The position numbers and the translations under genes are program-made. A stretch of 64,000 nt of DNA from Stieleria bergensis (GTDB lineage Bacteria > Planctomycetota > Planctomycetia > Pirellulales > Pirellulaceae), in the NCBI GenBank assembly GCA_007745635.1, contig CP036272.1:4676140-4740139 (forward strand), in the 5' to 3' direction. Numbering within the stretch: the first letter of the stretch is position 1; each line of letters begins with the position of its first letter. This document shows positions 18,655 to 27,131 of this stretch, one piece after another. The notes under the pieces are model-generated. The model saw only the letters and a list, made by a program, of their open reading frames with translations. It did no database searches and was not told the DNA's origin.

Positions 18655-19037
18655 CTTGCCGCCGAGCGTTGGTAGCTCCCGCGCTGCGGTGTGATCTCTG
18701 GCTGTGCTTCTCTTTAGCTGGGTTCTTTTGCTGGCTTGATGAAACCAGCCATTCTCTGGCGTCAACGCGCCAGTTTCACGCTAAAAGGTTTCACGTTTGG
18801 GTTGATTGAGTCGATCCAGTCAACCTTCTCGTTATTTTTTGCAAAACCGTCAAAGTCTACCAGGCTTTCCACCGATACCGTCTTCTGGGAAGGGTTCATC
18901 ACCTCGTGCGTCGTGTGCACAGGCCTGAACCTTGAAGGGGGGCTTCCGATCGAACCGCTACTTGTTGGCGGGTTTGAAATGTCCAAATTCGTTTGGCGTT
19001 CAGACTTGTTACAACAGTGGCCCAATGGAAGCCAAGC
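18655..19037. other. Leader region of the TolC-like gene
   Basis: About 380 bases, AT-richer than its neighbours in its middle part (around 18775-18880). It probably contains the promoter of the outer membrane protein gene. No RNA family recognised. Confidence 0.4.
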
Positions 19038-21479
19038 ATGAATCGCTTTCTGTTTAAGTTAGCAACCTATTTACAACTTTCCGTTGCCATCTTCATGTCA
19101 ACCGGATGCACTCCTGTGCAGCCGTACTTCATGCATGAGAAACCGCAACTGGAGCATTATCTCAATAGTGTCGCGTCGGTTGAATATCCCGACGTGGAAG
19201 TTGGCAAATTGCCTGAGACAACCGAGTCGTTAGCACCACTAACGGTCGACAACCACGAATATGTATTCTGGGACATGTCGCTCGAAGAATGTGTGGAGAT
19301 GGCGCTGACAAACGCTCGTTTTTTGCCGACGACCAGCGGCACCGCTGAATTCCGTCAGGGCATTGCGTCGCAGTTTGTCAGTGGCACGGCGGCTCAGTTT
19401 GGCAGCGTCTACGATGTTGCGTTGCAAGAAACAACGACTCAAGGCATTGCGTTGGCCATCGATGGTAATGGCAACCGTTTGTTGCCACGAGGCGTCGTCC
19501 GCGCCAACCAAGTCGGTGGTGTCGAGGACGCGTTGGCGGAGTTCGATGCAGTCTTCAGTGGCTTCGTTGATGTTTCCAACATTGATCGTCCGCAAAACAC
19601 CTCGGCTTTCGATGCCGATCCCAACGACGACAATAATCCTCAGTTCTTGCAAAGCTTTGACACCTCGCAACAATCCGCCATCAGCAAGCGACTGGCGACC
19701 GGTGGCGTGGCTTCGATGCGACAGATCTTGCAGTACGGCCGCAACGATAGCGGTAACATCGTCAACCAGATCAGCAATTCCGATTACACCACCGCGATCG
19801 AAGCTCAGGTCCAGCACCCATTGTCGCGCAATCGTGGAACGTACATCAACCGCATTCCGGTCTTGTTAGCGAGCACGAACGAAGACATCACCATTACCAA
19901 CTATGAGGCTCAAGTCCGGAACCTGATTCGCGATGTTGAGAACTCTTACTGGGACTTGTACCTGGCATATCGAGCTGTTTCGACGGCGACCACCGCCCGT
20001 GACTTTGCACAGTTGACCGCTGAGGTTTCTGAGTTCAAAGAACAGTTTGGTGAAGACAGCCTGCAAGCGGTCTCACAGGCCCGTGCACAGTACTTTAACT
20101 TTCAGCGTCGCCTGATCGGTGCACTCAACGGCAGCAACCTGCCTGGTGAAGATCGTTTCGGTGTGTACGGCCGCGAACGAGCGTTGCGTGAACTGTTAGG
20201 GATCACGATCACCGATGGCCGTTTGATCCGCCCCACCCACGAACCCACGCAAGCCCGCGTCGACTTTGACTGGGAACAGTCGGTCGCACAAATGCTGTAC
20301 CTCAGCCCTGAGCTGCGAGAAAAGAAGTATCAGATCAAACAGGCTCAGCTAGAGCTTGCCTTGGCCAAGAATCAACTCTTGCCTGACGTGAATCTGTCGC
20401 TGCTGTATCGCTGGGTCGGTGTTGGATCGCACTTCGGTTCGACCAGTCGCAGCCCTCGCTTCCCATCACCGGAAAGCTCCGCCTTGACGGAACTGACCAG
20501 CGGTGACTTTCAGGAAGGCGAAATCCGTTTGGAATTCAACATGCCAGTGGGTGTCCGCCGCGAGAAGGCTCGGATCCGCAACGCACAGTTGACCCTGCGA
20601 AGCCGCGAAGACTTCCTGCGTGAATCAGAACGAATGGCTGTCAGTCAACTGAGTGACGCGGTGGCGAAGACCAAGAGCCATTACTCACAATTGCACATGG
20701 CTGCCAACGAATGGCAGGCCTCGGAATTGGAAGCCAACACTCGCTTGTACCAGTTCCAAAATCGCCCCGAACGCATTGATCCCAACACCGTCTTGCAGAG
20801 TCAACAACGTCTGGCTGAAGCACAGATCAACTACTACCGTGCACTGACCGAATACAACAAGTCACTGAACTACGTTGACTACTTGCGAGGCACACTCCTG
20901 GCTCAAAGCGGCATCACTCTTCGTGAAGGACCTTGGAATAGCAAAGCGTATTGCGACGCCTTGGAACGAGCACGTGAGCGTGCAGCTGGCAAGCAGTGGC
21001 AATACGGTGTTACACGGCCCGGTGTGATTCGCCGCGGCCCCGTGAAGAACGCCGAGGGAGCGGTACTGATGTACGGCGACGAGATCAACACTCAAAGTGT
21101 GCCTGCTAACCTGGGCGAAAGCTTGCTCACTCCCCAAGGCATGGCAATTCCAGAAGTCAACGACAAGTCCCTGCAGACCTTGCCGACTCCCAAAGACTTG
21201 ATCTCGCCAGAACTGAATCGACCTGCGATGCCAACTTCGGCTGATCAATCTGCGATCGAGCCATCTGCGATCGAGCAGGCAGCCCGTGCCGACATTGCTC
21301 AGGCGACGTGGAACGACAATCGCTCACAAGAAGTTCACGTCGCCAACGTGGAATCCCAACCCATCGGCTCTGGACTGCGTCAATCCAGCCCCGCGACCAA
21401 GAGTCTGGGCATCGAGCCTGTGCGACGCAAGCCGATCACCGGCCGATCAACAACCAGTGTTCCGCCCGACCATCTCTAA
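19038..21479 (+). CDS. TolC-family outer membrane lipoprotein
   Basis: This encodes 813 residues from the ATG at 19038 (an in-frame TTG at 18993 is less likely). The N-terminus is a lipoprotein signal (LQLSVAIFMSTGC, with the cysteine as lipid anchor). The central 500 residues contain two outer-membrane-efflux repeats with long amphipathic helices, such as NLIRDVENSYWDLYLAYRAV and AQLELALAKNQLLPDVNLSLLYRWVGVG. The typical NNYxxALxxYNxSL end appears as INYYRALTEYNKSLNYVDYLRGTLL. It should form the channel of a tripartite efflux or type I secretion pathway. The last 170 residues are an unusual Pro/Ser/Gln-rich tail. No periplasmic adaptor or inner-membrane pump lies nearby. Confidence 0.88.
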   Translation: MNRFLFKLATYLQLSVAIFMSTGCTPVQPYFMHEKPQLEHYLNSVASVEYPDVEVGKLPETTESLAPLTVDNHEYVFWDMSLEECVEMALTNARFLPTTSGTAEFRQGIASQFVSGTAAQFGSVYDVALQETTTQGIALAIDGNGNRLLPRGVVRANQVGGVEDALAEFDAVFSGFVDVSNIDRPQNTSAFDADPNDDNNPQFLQSFDTSQQSAISKRLATGGVASMRQILQYGRNDSGNIVNQISNSDYTTAIEAQVQHPLSRNRGTYINRIPVLLASTNEDITITNYEAQVRNLIRDVENSYWDLYLAYRAVSTATTARDFAQLTAEVSEFKEQFGEDSLQAVSQARAQYFNFQRRLIGALNGSNLPGEDRFGVYGRERALRELLGITITDGRLIRPTHEPTQARVDFDWEQSVAQMLYLSPELREKKYQIKQAQLELALAKNQLLPDVNLSLLYRWVGVGSHFGSTSRSPRFPSPESSALTELTSGDFQEGEIRLEFNMPVGVRREKARIRNAQLTLRSREDFLRESERMAVSQLSDAVAKTKSHYSQLHMAANEWQASELEANTRLYQFQNRPERIDPNTVLQSQQRLAEAQINYYRALTEYNKSLNYVDYLRGTLLAQSGITLREGPWNSKAYCDALERARERAAGKQWQYGVTRPGVIRRGPVKNAEGAVLMYGDEINTQSVPANLGESLLTPQGMAIPEVNDKSLQTLPTPKDLISPELNRPAMPTSADQSAIEPSAIEQAARADIAQATWNDNRSQEVHVANVESQPIGSGLRQSSPATKSLGIEPVRRKPITGRSTTSVPPDHL

Positions 21480-21606
21480 CCGGTCCCAATGATGCCACGA
21501 GCATCATCAACAATCCATCCGTAGGGCGGAGGAAGTGTGGAGGGGACCGTCACTAGCACGCTAGCGGCGTTTCCCGAACACACCAACGACTAGCTCGAGT
21601 TGCGCT

Positions 21607-21627
21607 GAAAAGCGCCTCGGGCTTTTC
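21607..21627. terminator. Bidirectional terminator between convergent genes
   Basis: GAAAAGC pairs with GCTTTTC across a 7-base loop, in the short spacer between the TolC-like gene and the convergent gene starting at its 3' end at 21634. The A and T runs on both arms suit termination from both sides. Confidence 0.6.
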
Positions 21628-21633
21628 GTCGTT

Positions 21634-21993
21634 TCATACCACTTCGTCGTAAACAATGAAGCCGTCGATCCAAATTCGGAAACGCTGAATCCGCAAGCCT
21701 TTGGAAAAGTCGATTTCAATCTGTCCTGGGTGAATCTGACCGTCAGCGGCAGTGAATTCGAATTCCAGACGATTGCGGATCTTCATCCAGCTGATGCACT
21801 GAAAGACCACTTGCTGGTCAACCAAGATCCGCTGACGAAACCACCAACCGTTGTAGGTCAATGTGACCGGCACCGGGCCTGTCAATTCAATCTGTCGGAA
21901 CAGAAAACCGGCCCCAAGCCGAGTGGCAAAATCACCGAAGTGACTGCTCTTGGATTCTGTTTTTGGAATGAATGCGTAAGGGTTCACGATCAT
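21634..21993 (-). CDS. Small hypothetical protein
   Basis: This encodes 119 residues. The ATG at 21993 is preceded by a good ribosome binding site (GGAGGGAA on the minus strand); the frame stays open upstream to 22149. The protein starts MIVNPYAFIPKTESK, a NPYAF start shared by many small planctomycete proteins. The rest is rich in aromatic and beta-forming residues (PVPVTLTYNGWWFRQRILVDQQVVFQCISWMKIRNRLEFEF) and ends FRIWIDGFIVYDEVV. No transmembrane segment or known domain is seen. Confidence 0.65.
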   Translation of the reverse strand: MIVNPYAFIPKTESKSSHFGDFATRLGAGFLFRQIELTGPVPVTLTYNGWWFRQRILVDQQVVFQCISWMKIRNRLEFEFTAADGQIHPGQIEIDFSKGLRIQRFRIWIDGFIVYDEVV

Positions 21994-22449
21994 TTCCCTC
22001 CGGTGCTTCTTGTTCGAACCCATTGACGCATCAAACTGTGCTGAATCACAACTGGAACAAGCTGTGACCTGGCCAGTGACACATTTGTCGCGCCAACCTG
22101 CGTCACCGGCAATGTAAGACCGCGAGGCTAAACCAGCTAGTGGGGACAACAGGTCGCGGTCCAGTCAGGGTACAGGACGGTCAACGGACAGACGCCGTCA
22201 TCCGACGGACAATGCCTCAAACAACAACCACCAATCAGTCCTGATTTTAACCTGCTTGAGGGGCAATGCTCAAAAGATACCCGACATCCGCCAGATCACC
22301 CGCCTTTGCTTGGTGAAACGCAACCTAAGATTGCGCGACCGATAGTGAAGCGGTTTGCTTCCCAGCCAATCCAATGCGATCTCTACTGTCCCGGCAAATC
22401 TGATAACGATCCCCAACTCGTTCATCCGGGCCCCTGGAAAGACAAAGTC
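21994..22449. other. Divergent intergenic region
   Basis: About 455 bases between divergent genes. It should contain both promoters. No RNA gene or repeat recognised. Confidence 0.4.
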
Positions 22450-23736
22450 ATGAACACGACACAATCGAAATCAGCCTCCGTTCGCATCAGTCAATGGTCT
22501 CTCATCCGTTGTGGCTGTACCGTCGCTGCCAGTTTGGTGTTCGTGTTCAGCCTCTGCCTACCTGCGACGGCACAGGAACCGGAGGCCCCATCAGGGTCCA
22601 GATCGAATTCGAAACAGCGCCAAGATTTAAAGATTCGTGTCACCAATATTCATGGAAAAACGCACCCCTCGGAGAATTTTTCTGCGTACTTAGTCGCCCC
22701 CGATGGCACGCACCAAGAGCTTCAGAAACACCCTCAAGAAGCGGGCTTCTTTGTCGCCGAGCAACTGCCCACCGGCAGCTACTCTGCTTACATTCGCGGT
22801 CCTGAAACCGTTGTCATGCACCGCTTTTTCTTTCAAGCCAGCGCCCCCCCAGCAGACGAATCAATGGCGACTGACGGAGCAATGGCGACGATGACGATCC
22901 CTACGGCGATGCTGTCAACGCGTCGACTGCACCAACTGGTTGAACGTTACATGGTGCAAGAACCAGTGATCAATGAGCACGACGATCGCAGGACTTTCGT
23001 CAATCAAAAGCTCTCACCGACGCTTCCCACGCATCAAGACTTGCACGTTGAGACCGACCGATCATTAAACGGCATCGTCGTCGGACCGACCAAGACAAAA
23101 GGCAAATCAACGACGGCACATCGCGCAAACGTTCTGTTGTTGCGTGGTGATGTCATCGTGTCACGCACCACGACAGACCAGGACGGGGTGTTTTTCTTTG
23201 AAACCGTTCGTCCCGGCGTCTCAACTCTGGCGGTGTTCCATCAATCAGGCGCAGCGATTGTTCCCCTGCACGTCAAACGCAATGGCGTTGCCGAACAGGC
23301 GCCCAACCTGTTGCAAGACTTACCGCAGAGCAGGGGGCGAGGTCCGCTGAGCTTTCGAATGCCAGCCGGCCAACTCCAACTGGTCACTCGCCAGGCCTCG
23401 GCAACCGTCAAACCGGTCGCAGCGGTCATGCTACAGACGTCGGGAACGCCGACGATTCAAATCAACTTGGCGAATGTAGGTCAATCCTTCCAGCCGCTGC
23501 AGCAAGAAGTCAGCGGTTCAATATCGTCTGTGGCACCGACCTCAACTGCGGGGGGCGCGGCGGCGGCGGCAGGCGGACTGACCGCTGGCGTTGGCGGAGC
23601 CGGTGGCGCTGCTGCGGGTGGCGCTGCTGGAGTGAGCTCAATCGGAGCTGGGAGCGTCGCTGGGCTGAGCGGATTACTTGGCGGCGAAGGCGAAGGCATC
23701 GCATCGCCAAACGCAAGCAGCCCTGCGGTTCCCTAA
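22450..23736 (+). CDS. Exported protein with carboxypeptidase-regulatory-like domains and Gly/Ala-rich tail
   Basis: This encodes 428 residues from the ATG at 22450. A signal peptide is clear (CTVAASLVFVFSLCLPATAQ). Two beta-sandwich segments of the carboxypeptidase-regulatory type follow: FSAYLVAPDGTHQELQKHPQEAGFFVAEQLPTGSYSAYIRG and ANVLLLRGDVIVSRTTTDQDGVFFFETVRPGVSTLAVF. The last 80 residues are Gly/Ala-rich (GGAAAAAGGLTAGVGGAGGAAAGG), ending SSPAVP. It is paralogous in layout to the next gene. Such domains are structural and protein-binding; a cell-surface role near the TolC-like protein is inference. Confidence 0.75.
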   Translation: MNTTQSKSASVRISQWSLIRCGCTVAASLVFVFSLCLPATAQEPEAPSGSRSNSKQRQDLKIRVTNIHGKTHPSENFSAYLVAPDGTHQELQKHPQEAGFFVAEQLPTGSYSAYIRGPETVVMHRFFFQASAPPADESMATDGAMATMTIPTAMLSTRRLHQLVERYMVQEPVINEHDDRRTFVNQKLSPTLPTHQDLHVETDRSLNGIVVGPTKTKGKSTTAHRANVLLLRGDVIVSRTTTDQDGVFFFETVRPGVSTLAVFHQSGAAIVPLHVKRNGVAEQAPNLLQDLPQSRGRGPLSFRMPAGQLQLVTRQASATVKPVAAVMLQTSGTPTIQINLANVGQSFQPLQQEVSGSISSVAPTSTAGGAAAAAGGLTAGVGGAGGAAAGGAAGVSSIGAGSVAGLSGLLGGEGEGIASPNASSPAVP

Positions 23737-24079
23737 GAGAGCTTCGGTCCCGAACGGATTCCACCTCGGCATCTCTCCGGCATCTCTCCGGCAACGCCCA
23801 AACATCGGGCGAAACGCTCGGTGTCCACCTGCCTGCGGCCCCCTTGGCGCCGCACCATCAGGCGGGGTTCTCGCCCTGAATCGGCCGCCAAGCCTGGCCA
23901 AAAACCACTCCACAGAGGCATCAAGCGTCACTTCTGCTTCCAGCTGGACGCCTTCAAACAACCACAATCAGGGTGACAGCCTGCGAATTAAGGGGTGGTT
24001 TGATTGCAAGACGGGCATTCGACATCTATAGTTTGTCTGTAATCCCCACTCTTTTCTGCCAAGACGCCGGACAAGCTCG
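23737..24079. other. Spacer between the two paralogous surface-protein genes
   Basis: About 340 bases with no credible gene. CGGCATCTCTC is directly repeated around 23770-23790. It probably holds the promoter of the next gene. Confidence 0.4.
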
Positions 24080-25174
24080 ATGACATCCTTCAGTGGTATT
24101 TCCAGGCTCGCTTCGTTGCTGATTCTAATGGTTGTCGCTCTGGCCACACGCCAGGCTTCTGCTCAGACCATTGATGTGTCCCAGCACCAGTGGGTCAAAC
24201 CTGATCAGCAGGGTCTGGTGACCGGTCGAGCGATCACGGTCAAGAATCAGAGCATCCAATCGCTGAGAAATGCCCGCGTCGCATTGATTCGCTCATCGGA
24301 CCAGGAAGTCATTGCCAAAACCGTTGCCAACCCGCGCGGCCGATTTCAATTCCCCAACCTGACCGCCGGAGTTTACACGCTGCAGATCAGCGGCGCAAAC
24401 GCGTTCGGCTACGGCACACTGCATGTCATGTCAGCCGACATTGAGGCCCCGGATCATTTTGAATTCACCGCCGGACTGATCTCTCCTCAATTGGTCAAGG
24501 AGATCGCTTTGCGTTATCAGGGTGACACAGCCAAATCGTTGGCAAACTTTGACCCCCAGTTCAATCCACTGGAAACCGATCGCGCGGCCAAGGGGAGCAT
24601 CACTGAGATCCTGCAACGCAAAGAGGGGCTGCGTGGCCGAATCAACGTTGCGGGATTCTCTAAGGATGATGCTCAAATGGCATCCGTTGGCACCAACGTT
24701 CTGATCTATCGGGGCGATCGCTGGGTCGCACGAACGGTCACCAACACGGAAGGTGACTTCTTTATCGCCAACCTGCCTGCAGGCAGTTACACCGTGGTCG
24801 CCGCTGGGGCCGATGGTGTCGGCGTGATGGGAGTCAACCTGCTGTCTAAAGAACAAAGCCAAGCTCGCTCACAGCCCAGCGACACCATCAGCTACGTGAG
24901 CCAACCGATCGATCCCGCTAACATCTTCGTGCTTCAAATTGGTCAATTGGCTGATGTTGAAGAAGAGGAAGAGCCGGAAGACGAAGAAGAACTCGCTGCC
25001 GAGCCAGAAGTCGCAAACGCTGCAGGTGGCGGCGGGGGCGGTGGAGGCGGAGGTGCTGGCGGAAGCGGTGGTGCAGCGGCTGCCGCAGCAGCCATTGTTA
25101 TCGGTGCCGCAGTGGCCAACCAAGACAATGATCCGGTCAACATCGCTCCACCAGCGAGCCCGGTCAATCCGTAA
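24080..25174 (+). CDS. Exported protein with carboxypeptidase-regulatory-like domains and poly-Gly/Ala tail
   Basis: This encodes 364 residues. It has a signal peptide (LASLLILMVVALATRQASAQ). Two regulatory-like beta-sandwiches follow: ALIRSSDQEVIAKTVANPRGRFQFPNLTAGVYTLQISG and VLIYRGDRWVARTVTNTEGDFFIANLPAGSYTVVAAG. An acidic run (VEEEEEPEDEEELAAEPE) leads into ten consecutive glycines, an alanine-rich hydrophobic stretch (AAAAAAIVIGAAVA), and the end PASPVNP. The layout matches the gene before it, so they are probably old duplicates. The hydrophobic tail could anchor or sort the protein, but it matches no sorting signal I know. Confidence 0.78.
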   Translation: MTSFSGISRLASLLILMVVALATRQASAQTIDVSQHQWVKPDQQGLVTGRAITVKNQSIQSLRNARVALIRSSDQEVIAKTVANPRGRFQFPNLTAGVYTLQISGANAFGYGTLHVMSADIEAPDHFEFTAGLISPQLVKEIALRYQGDTAKSLANFDPQFNPLETDRAAKGSITEILQRKEGLRGRINVAGFSKDDAQMASVGTNVLIYRGDRWVARTVTNTEGDFFIANLPAGSYTVVAAGADGVGVMGVNLLSKEQSQARSQPSDTISYVSQPIDPANIFVLQIGQLADVEEEEEPEDEEELAAEPEVANAAGGGGGGGGGGAGGSGGAAAAAAAIVIGAAVANQDNDPVNIAPPASPVNP

Positions 25175-25877
25175 GACGAGCGTGCCGCACGACGACCGCC
25201 TGAGCTTTTTATGGGCGGCTTCTCATTGGTGGCTTCTCCTAGCCAGCCTCTTCTCGCCTGGCTTGCCCCCCAGCGGATTGCCTGCTGACCGCCCGTGCTA
25301 GCGTCATGGTAAACGGTAAACTCACCGCCCAACGGCGCGGTTTATCTGTTTGTCATTTCAGTCATTTCGTGCGCCGATTCACGCACCGACACAGAGCGAG
25401 AACGTCGGCGGGCAATCGCAAGCGGTTTGGCAGCGAGTGCTTTCGTCGCCCCTAAACAGCGGCAACAATACATTCCCGCCCTTGATCACGCTTTGGCAGT
25501 TGCCTTGCCGTGCAAATCACGGGTGGAACAAGGCTGGCGAAGCGGGCGGGGCTTGATTCGCTGGCTGCTGATCCCTCCGCAATGACCTCACCGCAATGTT
25601 CCCTCCGCAACTGCTTTTATTGAAAGTCGATTCATATTCCGACCTGTTCCAACGCCCGGTTTCAGGGGGTGTTAACTAAACTGTTGGGCCAAGTTACATT
25701 GTTTACATGCCAAATTTGGGACCGAGCGGTTTCCCAAGGCTGTCACACCGCAGCTGATTCGGCGTCCCGCCCAACGGGATTGCCTTACCAAGGGTTCTGA
25801 CTGACCGATCGCCAGCTCCATTTGCCAGCTCAATAAACTCTCCTACCACAACTTCCCTCCGCAAGATCGATAACCTT
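25175..25877. other. Long non-coding spacer
   Basis: About 700 bases upstream of the acid-reductase-like pair. It contains no credible ORF. The AT-richer part near 25670-25710 (TTAACTAAACTG, TTACATTGTTTACATG) is where I would place a promoter, but no motif is certain. Confidence 0.4.
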
Positions 25878-27011
25878 ATGAGTTCAGCTCAAACTTCAAT
25901 CAGCGAGCAGGTGGCGGCAGCTGCCTCAGCGGCTCGTGGCCGTCTTAATGAACACACTTTGAAGACCGTGCACTGGCACTTCAGTGATGAAACCGGCAGC
26001 CCGTTTTGGCTGGAAAAGAAACGCGAGCTAAATTTCGATCCACTCTCGGACGTCAAGAGCTTTGACGACCTCAAGAAGTTTCCTCTATTCGAGGACGAGT
26101 GGCTTCGCGGTGGTCCGGTCGATCGCTGGGTTCCCAAAGGGCATGCTGGCAAACCGGTCTACGTGTTTGAAACCGGTGGAACGACGGGGATACCCAAGAG
26201 CCGGATGGTGATCGAAGACCACTGGAAAGACTACGAGCTGTTCAGCGAAACCTTGCCGGATGAACATTTTCCCCGCGGGGCCAACTGGCTGATGCTGGGC
26301 CCCAGTGGGCCGCGTCGACTGCGACTGGCTGTCGAACACCTGGCACAGCATCGCGACGGCATGTGCTTCTGCATCGACCTGGACCCACGATGGGTGGTCA
26401 AGTTGATCAAGAAAGGCTGGATGGAACACCTTGAAGAATACAAGAAACACTGCATTGACCAAGCCGTCACGGTGCTGACTGCCGGACACAATATCCAGTG
26501 CATGTTCGCAACCCCGAAACTGCTGGAATCCTTGGGCGATGCCCTGGAAGATCGTGGCACCAGCCTGCAAGAAGTTGGCATCAAAGGCATCTTCTCTGGC
26601 GGAACCGAATTCACTCCCCAGTGGACGCGGTTCTGTGTCGAGGAATTGCTGGGTGGTCCGGTCGAAGAAGGCGGCGTCTTCATGACTCCGACCTACGGAA
26701 ACACGTTGATGGGTCTGGCCTGCAGCAAGCCGATCACCGCCGCTGATGAATACAAGATCAGCTACTACGCTCCCCAACCTCGCGCGGTCACAGAAGTCGT
26801 CGAGTTCGAAGATTACAACCAAGTGGTCGGTTATGGTCAGACCGGACGTGTGAAGCTTTACACGTTGACCGATGAGTTCTTCGTACCGGGCTTCATGGAA
26901 CGCGACGAAGGCGAACGCGAAGCTCCCTTCGACACCTATCCCTGGGATGGAGTCAGTGGCGTTCGCCCCTTCCACGAAATCGCCAGCGGAACCACAGTGG
27001 GCGTCTATTAA
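25878..27011 (+). CDS. AMP-binding adenylate-forming enzyme (phenylacetate-CoA ligase / LuxE-like)
   Basis: This encodes 377 residues, short for an acyl-CoA ligase but usual for the PaaK/F390-synthetase/LuxE branch. The P-loop-like motif is ETGGTTGIPKSRM. Further along are GIFSGGTEF, MTPTYGNTLMGLA in the adenine-binding region, and GQTGRVKLYTLTDEFFVPGFMERDEGE, the hinge segment. It should activate a carboxylic acid as an acyl-adenylate. An aldehyde dehydrogenase gene follows 120 bases downstream on the same strand. The pair resembles LuxE/LuxC-type modules in which the activated acid is then reduced to an aldehyde. The substrate cannot be read from the sequence. Confidence 0.78.
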   Translation: MSSAQTSISEQVAAAASAARGRLNEHTLKTVHWHFSDETGSPFWLEKKRELNFDPLSDVKSFDDLKKFPLFEDEWLRGGPVDRWVPKGHAGKPVYVFETGGTTGIPKSRMVIEDHWKDYELFSETLPDEHFPRGANWLMLGPSGPRRLRLAVEHLAQHRDGMCFCIDLDPRWVVKLIKKGWMEHLEEYKKHCIDQAVTVLTAGHNIQCMFATPKLLESLGDALEDRGTSLQEVGIKGIFSGGTEFTPQWTRFCVEELLGGPVEEGGVFMTPTYGNTLMGLACSKPITAADEYKISYYAPQPRAVTEVVEFEDYNQVVGYGQTGRVKLYTLTDEFFVPGFMERDEGEREAPFDTYPWDGVSGVRPFHEIASGTTVGVY

Positions 27012-27131
27012 CGGCCGCTCATTCATCCGTCCCCTTCAAAACTTTGCTTTCTTCATGACGTCACGTCGCACTGCGTGGCGTCTGCGTGAAAGCTTTCGAT
27101 TCAATTTTACTTTTTGCTTGAGTTAACTTGT

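Noticed and set aside
17386..25174. Complete type I secretion or efflux system
   Set aside because: Only the outer-membrane TolC-like part is present; no adaptor and no ABC or RND pump is found nearby.
26085..27026. Long minus-strand open frame opposite the adenylate-forming enzyme
   Set aside because: The plus-strand frame has all AMP-binding motifs; the antisense frame has none and results from codon bias.
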